A stretch of 7,379 bases of DNA from CAYZXK01 sp964482395. GTDB taxonomy: Bacteria > Planctomycetota > Phycisphaerae > UBA1845 > Fen-1342. The notes beneath the pieces are model-generated. The model searched no databases, was not told the origin of the DNA, and saw only the letters and a list, made by a program, of their open reading frames with translations. Positions 1 through 4,975 of the stretch are shown here, piece by piece. Position numbers and translations under genes: made by a program. The DNA lies in contig CAYZXK010000215.1 in assembly GCA_964482395.1 (NCBI GenBank), forward strand, positions 1 through 7,379. Reading direction: 5' to 3'. Position 1 is the stretch's first letter, and every line of letters starts with the position of its first letter.

Positions 1-308
1 CGGCCGGCCGGCGTGGTGAAATCGGCCGGGATTTCACCGGCCGGCGGACTCGGATTGGCGGCGTACGCCTGACGACCCGGCCTCACCAATTCCTGGCCGT
101 CGACCCGCAGACCGCTGGTTTGCCCCAGGGCCTCCCGTTGACGAGCCTCGATCAGCCGCGTCACCTCGCGGTCAGTCTGGCGAACCATTTCCTGGCATGC
201 GGTGGCCAGCAACGCTGCCAGGCTCAAGACGACCGGCCGGAGCCCGGTGACGGTCGCCCGCGGCCGGGCCCGCCCGCCGCCCGCGCACTCGGATGCGATC
301 TGACCCAT
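1..308 (-). CDS. Lipoprotein N-terminus, possibly TolC-like outer-membrane protein (partial)
   Basis: This minus-strand frame stays open from an ATG at 308-306 to the left edge, giving 102 codons with the 3' end missing. The protein starts with an Arg-rich stretch (residues 1-24), then a hydrophobic run (25-37) ending in LATAC, a lipobox with the acylated Cys at residue 38. This predicts export and lipid anchoring. After it come a polar helix (DREVTRLIEARQREALG, 46-62) and a Pro-rich segment (SPPAGEIPADFTTPAG). A charged helix followed by a PxxxEIPxxF-like linker recalls the N-termini of planctomycete TolC-family efflux lipoproteins, but the diagnostic coiled-coil region lies outside the window, so that assignment is a guess. 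GAGGG just upstream of the ATG may be the ribosome site. The upstream in-frame stop is at 401-399. The gene is divergent from the histidine kinase, and a weak TATAGT box (403-398, minus) could drive it. Confidence 0.68.
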   Translation of the reverse strand, partial: MGQIASECAGGGRARPRATVTGLRPVVLSLAALLATACQEMVRQTDREVTRLIEARQREALGQTSGLRVDGQELVRPGRQAYAANPSPPAGEIPADFTTPAG

Positions 309-434
309 GGCACCCTCGCTCTGCCCGGTCGGGAAGGCTTGCGGCCCGACCGGATGCGGCACTCCCGGTGCCCTCGGGCATGGGCCCCGGTGTGCACACT
401 ATACGTCAGCCACCACCACGCGGCCACGGAGGGG

Positions 435-440
435 TATAAT
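435..440 (+). promoter_or_regulatory. Candidate -10 box (TATAAT) for the histidine kinase gene
   Basis: A perfect TATAAT sits in very GC-rich DNA, 32 bases before the kinase ATG. This would give a short leader of about 25 bases. No convincing -35 box is seen 16-18 bases upstream. The same extended form, GTATAATnCCG-like, recurs at 7331 ahead of another gene start, which supports a real promoter element. Confidence 0.45.
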
Positions 441-472
441 CCGCCCGACAGCCCGACAAGCGAAATATCAAC

Positions 473-2083
473 ATGCGACTGCTGCGGATTTCACTGGCCT
501 GGAAGTACCGGATTCTTTTCGGCCTGGCGGTGGTGCTGATCATCGGTGCCGCCCTGGCCGTGCCCTGGTACTACATGGAGGCCATCGTCCTGATGCAGCC
601 GTTTCGGGAGGCCCGGAGCATCGCGGAGAGCTACTTCCGACTGGTCATGCCGATGGCGGAGATGCGTAGCAAGGCGGCCGGCGGGGTGCACGGCGGGCAG
701 TTCGGCCGATTGCCGGAAGCCGCCGGGCAGGAGCCGGTCTTCGTCCGGATTGAGCCGAACCCGGATGATCCACAGTCGATCGTCAATGCCAGTCAGCGCG
801 ACCCATTTGTGGACAAGGCTTTCCGGACCTTGCGCAAGAATCCAAACAGCGAGTCTTATTATCGGACCACCTGGGACGAGACCGGGCGACGATTCCGGTA
901 CGCGCACGCCGTCTGGGTCACCAAGCGCTGCCTGAACTGCCACGAGGAGGGCCGCAGCGCCCGGCCGTATCGCGAGAACCAGCTTGCTGGTCTGATCCTG
1001 GTCAATTTGCCGGCGGAAATGAGCCGACAAGCTTCATTGCTGAACCGGATCGTGATCGTGGCCGCCGGGGCTCTGGCCGGGATATTCGCGATCCTGGTGT
1101 TCTACGTCATCACCACCCGTTTCATCCTCTCGCCCATTCATGAGCTGCGCTCGGTGGCCCTGCGGGTTGCCGACGGGGACCTGTCCGTTCGGTGCGCGGT
1201 CCGGACCGGCGACGAGTTCGAGCAGCTTTCCGAGAACCTCAACACGATGCTCGAACGGTTGCGGGCTTCACAGGAAGAGCTGCGGAAAGCCAACCGGCTG
1301 CTGGACGAGAAGCTGGAGCAGATGGCCCAGGCCAACGTCGCGCTTTATGAGGCCAACCGGGTCAAGAGCGAATTCCTGGCCAACGTGTCACACGAATTGC
1401 GGACCCCGCTCACCAGCATCATCGGGTTTGCCGAGCTGCTCCGCGAGGGGCCGGAGGCGGACGGAGACAGCCGGACGGCGCGCTACGCCGAGAACATCCT
1501 GATCTCCGGTCGCATTCTGCTGGAAATCATCAATGATCTGCTGGATCTGGCCAAGATCGAGGCCGGCAAGACCGAACTGCGGATCGAGTCGGTGACGCTG
1601 GCCAACGTTTGCGGCATGCTGCTGGACCACGTTCGGCCGCTGGCCGAGCGGAAGAAGCTGCAACTGAACCTGGAAGTCGAGGACGGGCTGCCGGCCATGC
1701 TCACCGATGGCGGCAAGTTGCGACAGGTACTCTTCAACCTGCTTTCCAACGCCATCAAGTTCAGTCCGGAGGGCGGGCAGGTCTGGCTGCGGGCCAGTCG
1801 GCTCAATGAAACCCATGTCCAGCTTGCGGTCCGCGACACCGGACCAGGTATTGCGCCCGAGCACCACCGGGTGATCTTCGAGAAGTTCCGCCAGATCGAT
1901 CAGTCCCCCACCCGCGAGCACCAGGGCACCGGGCTGGGGCTGGCGATTGCCAAGGAACTGACCACCCTGCTGGGCGGCGAAATCGGCCTGGAAAGCGAGC
2001 TTGGACGCGGGGCCATCTTCTGGGTCAGGCTGCCCATCGCCGCGCCCCAGGCGGCACCGAGCCGCCCCGGCTCGCTAACCTGA
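473..2083 (+). CDS. Membrane sensor histidine kinase with periplasmic c-type heme (DUF3365/Tll0287-like) domain
   Basis: This 536-residue protein is a complete sensor kinase. A membrane segment (about 14-36) leads to a periplasmic domain (37-190) carrying CLNCH (C153, C156, H157), the covalent heme c motif. It is placed near the domain end as in the DUF3365/Tll0287-like family. A second membrane segment (192-216) is followed by HAMP (about 211-263), a coiled coil (264-298) and HisKA with phospho-acceptor H307 in SHELRTP. The HATPase_c domain has N-box N422/N426, G1 DTGPGI (455-460), F-box FEKF (469-472) and G2 GTGLGL (485-490), so all catalytic boxes are intact. It should autophosphorylate H307 in response to heme redox state or a bound gas; the ligand is inferred only. 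No receiver domain is fused and no response regulator lies nearby, so it is an orphan kinase. The start is the first ATG after the TATAAT box; no clear Shine-Dalgarno precedes it. Confidence 0.93.
   Translation: MRLLRISLAWKYRILFGLAVVLIIGAALAVPWYYMEAIVLMQPFREARSIAESYFRLVMPMAEMRSKAAGGVHGGQFGRLPEAAGQEPVFVRIEPNPDDPQSIVNASQRDPFVDKAFRTLRKNPNSESYYRTTWDETGRRFRYAHAVWVTKRCLNCHEEGRSARPYRENQLAGLILVNLPAEMSRQASLLNRIVIVAAGALAGIFAILVFYVITTRFILSPIHELRSVALRVADGDLSVRCAVRTGDEFEQLSENLNTMLERLRASQEELRKANRLLDEKLEQMAQANVALYEANRVKSEFLANVSHELRTPLTSIIGFAELLREGPEADGDSRTARYAENILISGRILLEIINDLLDLAKIEAGKTELRIESVTLANVCGMLLDHVRPLAERKKLQLNLEVEDGLPAMLTDGGKLRQVLFNLLSNAIKFSPEGGQVWLRASRLNETHVQLAVRDTGPGIAPEHHRVIFEKFRQIDQSPTREHQGTGLGLAIAKELTTLLGGEIGLESELGRGAIFWVRLPIAAPQAAPSRPGSLT
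2058..2074 (+). other. Short GC hairpin at the 3' end of the kinase gene
   Basis: CGAGCCG and CGGCTCG form a perfect 7-bp stem around a CCC loop, just before the kinase stop codon. No T-run follows, so it is not a standard intrinsic terminator. It could pause transcription or protect the 3' end, or be a by-product of GC-rich coding. Confidence 0.2.
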
Positions 2084-2498
2084 ACGGCCCCCGGCAATAG
2101 GGAAGGCCATTATGTCGCGAGTTTTGGATGGCAGGTCTGTCTTCGACGGTGAAGGGTTGGCCGTGATGAAGCCAGGCCTGGAAGGCGGCGTGCCAGGGGC
2201 CGGAAGGTTGGGGAGGGGCCGGCGGCGGTCGCCACCAGCGGCAGAGCGAGCTTGAGAAAAAATGGGGCCGGCTCCGCGGCATCCGCGTTTTCCGGGCGGG
2301 AGAGGCGCTGCCCGTGCTTTTCATCAAGCCTGACCTGCGAGTCTGCGGGGAATTGGCGCTTGGGCCGGCAACGTCGCCGGGCCGGGATGTTGGGGCCCCT
2401 GGGTGGCGGTCGGGACCGTGGTGGGCGGGGATTGGAAGGAAGCACCGGGCCGCAGTAGTCGGGTCGGGTTTCGTGATAAACTTCGCACCAGAGCAATC
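2084..2498. other. Intergenic stretch without a supported gene
   Basis: These 415 bases lie between the kinase stop and the chosen glycosyltransferase start. The plus strand is G-rich, with clustered G-runs at 2196-2218 and around 2400-2435. One small ORF (2112-2255, 47 codons, beginning MSRVLDGRSVFDGEG) has a good ribosome site (AGGGAAGG at 2099-2106). Its C-terminal half is low-complexity Arg/Gly/Pro and I recognise no family, so it is not called as a gene. Minus-strand open frames through here are Pro/Arg-rich, as expected by chance in GC-rich DNA. There is no terminator with a T-run and no strong promoter. A GATAAA at 2475-2480 is a weak -10 candidate for the gene that follows. Confidence 0.5.
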
Positions 2499-4235
2499 AT
2501 GGTTGCGCATGGGTCCAGGAAGAAACACCGCCCGGCGGTCGAAGTTGATCGGTCGGGGCGGGCCCGCCCCGAGACGGGACTCGGCCGAGGCGGCCGCATC
2601 GCACTTGCGGCCATCCTGGTGGCGGCCGCCGCATTCCGACTGATAGCCCTGGATCGCGTGCCGCCAGGGATCAACCAGGATGAGGCCAACCGGGCCTATG
2701 AGGCTTTCTGCCTTCGGCGGACCGGACATGACCGTTACGAGAAGACCTGGCCAATTTTTTTCCGGGCCTTCGGGGCCATCGACTATCCGCCGGGAACCTA
2801 CATTTACCTCCTGATTCCGGTGCAAGCCGTGCTGGGGATGACGATCTGGAGCACCCGGCTGCCGGCCGCGCTTCTGGGCACTCTGAACGTATGGCTGGTG
2901 TATCTGCTTCTGAGACGTTTGTACAGCCGTCGGGTGGGTTTGCTGGGGGCGCTGCTGCTGGCAGTATCGCCCTGGCATGTGCACCTCTCGCGAGTGGCGT
3001 TCGAGGTTTCGCTCTGTCCGCCACTGGTCACGCTGGGTTTTTACCTGATCGCACGGTGCGGTTCCCCGCCGGGGGAGCGGCCGATTGCTCCACTGCCGCG
3101 ACGGGAGCTGCTTTCGCTGGCGGGTGCTGGGCTGGCACTGGGAACGGCGCTGTGGACATACAACGCATTGCGGGTGGTCGTTCCGCTGCTGCTGGTGGGC
3201 GGCGGCCTGCTTTATGCGCGGGAGGTAGTCAGCTTCCTGCGACGGCCTCGGGCCGGGTGGGGGGGAGGCCTGTTTGCGGCCGGGCTACTCCTGGCCCTGG
3301 CTCCGTTCATCTGGGCCAGCATCCGAACGCCGGAGGAAGCCTGGGCTCGGGCGGCAGCCATCAACCTGTTTCGCACTTCGTCGGGTACCGGTCAGGCATT
3401 ACTGACGATGCTGCGGGTGTATGCGTTGCATTTCGACCCGGTGTTCTGGTTCATAAAAGGTGACCTGGTTCAGTCGGTAGCCGGCTGCGGATTGGCGCAC
3501 TATTACTGTGCGGCTCTGATTCCGCTGGGCATTTATCGGGCCATCCGACGCTGGAGAACCGAGCGGTTCGGGCTGCTGACCGTATGGTGGCTGCTGTCCG
3601 GGCCGCTTCCGGCCGCGGGCACGGACGCGTTCCTGGGTAACGCGTTGCGCATGGCAGGTCTGCTGCCGGCGGACCAGATTCTGGCGGCGTTGGGACTTGA
3701 TCTGGTGATCGCGGCTGTCCAAAGGCGGTCGGCAGCGACTCGCCGGTCAGTGCTCGCCACCGCGACCGTGATCATCACCGCCAATATCGGGTACTTCGTC
3801 TACCTGCTGGTGGCGGTGTACCCGACGGCCCGGGCCCGCTACTTCCAGGCGGAATGGACCGAGGCGGTCCGGGAGGTCCGCCGACTGGAGCCGGATTACG
3901 ACCTGGTGCTGCTGACCAACCGGCAGGCTAACCAGGTGGCGATACTTTATCTTTTCTGGAACCAAATCGAACCGGCAGAGTATTTCCAGATGCCACGCCG
4001 CATTCGCCAGGGTCGTGAATGGGACGCGACCCTGCAACTGGGCAAAGTCTTCTTCGTTTCCAGCGACCAGCTCGATCGTATCGCCGGACACCTGTCCCCG
4101 GGGGCGCGAGTACTGGTGGGGGAGCGGCCGGGCGTTCCGGTGGGCGGTCGGCCGATCGGAAGATTCGACTGCCCGGACAGGTCGGCGGGCCTGGTACTTT
4201 ACGACGTGCGGTTCAAGCCGGGTCCGGGCTCGTGA
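2499..4235 (+). CDS. GT-C type membrane glycosyltransferase, family 39 (ArnT/PMT-like)
   Basis: This 578-residue multi-pass membrane protein transfers sugars from a polyprenyl-phosphate donor, judging by family; donor and acceptor cannot be read from sequence. A basic cytoplasmic start (1-31) is followed by the first membrane helix (33-51) and an extracytoplasmic loop with the acidic pair D61-E62 in NQDEANRAYEAF, the expected GT-C catalytic acid motif. Further family-like signatures are IDYPPGTYIYL (94-104), SPWHVHLSRVAFE (157-169), HFDPVFWFIKGDL (311-323) and the PAAGT...ALRMAGLLP stretch (371-390). About a dozen membrane segments run to residue 440, then a soluble domain (441-578) with alpha/beta character. 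The ATG at 2499 is preferred over a GTG at 2403 because the extra 32 residues look non-coding; GAG at 2491-2493 is only a weak ribosome site. It stands alone on its strand and overlaps the convergent Rrf2 gene by 37 bp. Confidence 0.85.
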   Translation: MVAHGSRKKHRPAVEVDRSGRARPETGLGRGGRIALAAILVAAAAFRLIALDRVPPGINQDEANRAYEAFCLRRTGHDRYEKTWPIFFRAFGAIDYPPGTYIYLLIPVQAVLGMTIWSTRLPAALLGTLNVWLVYLLLRRLYSRRVGLLGALLLAVSPWHVHLSRVAFEVSLCPPLVTLGFYLIARCGSPPGERPIAPLPRRELLSLAGAGLALGTALWTYNALRVVVPLLLVGGGLLYAREVVSFLRRPRAGWGGGLFAAGLLLALAPFIWASIRTPEEAWARAAAINLFRTSSGTGQALLTMLRVYALHFDPVFWFIKGDLVQSVAGCGLAHYYCAALIPLGIYRAIRRWRTERFGLLTVWWLLSGPLPAAGTDAFLGNALRMAGLLPADQILAALGLDLVIAAVQRRSAATRRSVLATATVIITANIGYFVYLLVAVYPTARARYFQAEWTEAVREVRRLEPDYDLVLLTNRQANQVAILYLFWNQIEPAEYFQMPRRIRQGREWDATLQLGKVFFVSSDQLDRIAGHLSPGARVLVGERPGVPVGGRPIGRFDCPDRSAGLVLYDVRFKPGPGS

Positions 4236-4768
4236 CCCGCCCGGGCGGCCCCCCCGGCCAGCGACTGGCGGCGCTTGGGGCCGGGTCGACCCCCGCGAGC
4301 GGCCGAACCGGTCGGGGCGTTGCGACCGGCAGTTTGCGTCGCCCAGACATCAGGCAGGGATTTGCCGTCGGTGGTTTCGGTCAGCAATTCCTCAATGGTC
4401 GATTGGGCTAGGGCCTGCTCCACCAGCGCGATCGCCCGGTCGAGTCGCCGATGTAATGAGCAAAGCATCTTGCGGTGGGATTCCAGGCCCAGTGGGCATT
4501 TGGTGATACGCTGAACCGGTGCGACCGCATTGACCACGTCGAGCACCGAGATTTCTGCCGGTCGACGGGCCAGACGGTATCCGCCCTTGCGCCCCGAGTG
4601 CGAGACGACCAGGCCGCTGCGATTAAGAGCCCGTAATACCTTGCACAAATACCCGGACGGAACCCGCGTGGCCCGGGCGATCCGGAGGGTGCCGGACGGC
4701 GTCTGACCGCGACTTGCCAGCCACACCACGGCCCGCAGGGCGTACTCGGCGGTTCGCGAGATGATCAT
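4199..4768 (-). CDS. Rrf2-family transcriptional regulator with variant Fe-S ligand set
   Basis: This 189-residue regulator opens with MIISRTAEYALRAVVWLA, the standard Rrf2 N-terminus. A winged helix-turn-helix follows (recognition region around VPSGYLCKVLRALNRSGL, 36-53; wing HSGRKGGYRLAR, 57-68). The region that binds an Fe-S cluster in IscR and NsrR reads KCPLGLESHRKMLCSLH: C91, C103 and H106 match the outer Cys, last Cys and CxxH His, but the middle Cys is replaced by H98. A dimerisation helix follows (107-130). Residues 147-189 form a Gly/Arg/Pro-rich tail beyond the usual length of about 150. The start is fixed by GGAG (4779-4776) seven bases ahead of the ATG; an open extension to 4921 looks non-coding and would cross the terminator. 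It is probably transcribed alone, since a strong terminator separates it from the upstream protease gene. The effector (redox, NO, iron) and targets are unknown. Confidence 0.9.
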   Translation of the reverse strand: MIISRTAEYALRAVVWLASRGQTPSGTLRIARATRVPSGYLCKVLRALNRSGLVVSHSGRKGGYRLARRPAEISVLDVVNAVAPVQRITKCPLGLESHRKMLCSLHRRLDRAIALVEQALAQSTIEELLTETTDGKSLPDVWATQTAGRNAPTGSAARGGRPGPKRRQSLAGGAARAGHEPGPGLNRTS

Positions 4769-4798
4769 CTTGCGGCTCCTGGAACCAGATAACCTGCC

Positions 4799-4813
4799 GT
4801 GGGCGGGGCCCAC
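4799..4813. promoter_or_regulatory. Dyad upstream of the Rrf2 gene (possible operator or leader hairpin)
   Basis: GTGGGC and GCCCAC flank a GGG centre as a perfect inverted repeat, 31-45 bases ahead of the Rrf2 start. This is where a promoter or autoregulatory site would be expected. It does not resemble an AT-rich IscR or NsrR site, and GC-rich dyads arise easily here. Confidence 0.22.
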
Positions 4814-4902
4814 CCCACCAGCCGGTGACATCAGACCAGAAGGGCCAGTCCGCGTCCAGTCCGACCGGAGGCTGAGGACCCCTGGCAGATGCCGGGGGGC
4901 GG

Positions 4903-4938
4903 AAAAAGGGCTCGCGACCAAGGACTGGTCGCGAGCCC
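4903..4938 (-). terminator. Rho-independent terminator of the metalloprotease gene
   Basis: GGGCTCGCGACCA (4908-4920) and TGGTCGCGAGCCC (4926-4938) pair perfectly over 13 bp around a 5-base loop. Read on the minus strand, the stem is followed directly by TTTTT (4907-4903). It lies 37 bases after the protease stop codon and before the Rrf2 gene, so the two genes are separate transcription units. Confidence 0.92.
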
Positions 4939-4975
4939 GCAGATCAGTCGTTTGCTCAAGCCGGACCCGGCCGGA

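Noticed and set aside
2403..2498. GTG start 32 codons upstream for the glycosyltransferase
   Set aside because: The extra residues have no family similarity, and the ATG at 2499 gives a normal short basic cytoplasmic start before the first membrane helix. The weak ribosome site leaves some doubt.
2025..2984. A 319-codon minus-strand open frame
   Set aside because: It overlaps the kinase end, the intergenic gap and the glycosyltransferase N-terminal region. Its translation is Pro/Arg/Gln-rich without recognisable motifs, typical of shadow frames in GC-rich DNA.
4237..4248. CCGCCCGGGCGG palindrome as a bidirectional terminator between the convergent genes
   Set aside because: It has no loop and no adjacent T-run on either strand, and it lies inside the Rrf2 coding sequence.
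4769..4921. N-terminal extension of the Rrf2 protein by 51 residues
   Set aside because: The extension would start inside the terminator stem and has no Rrf2 similarity. The GGAG site and the canonical MIISRTAEYALRA start support 4768.
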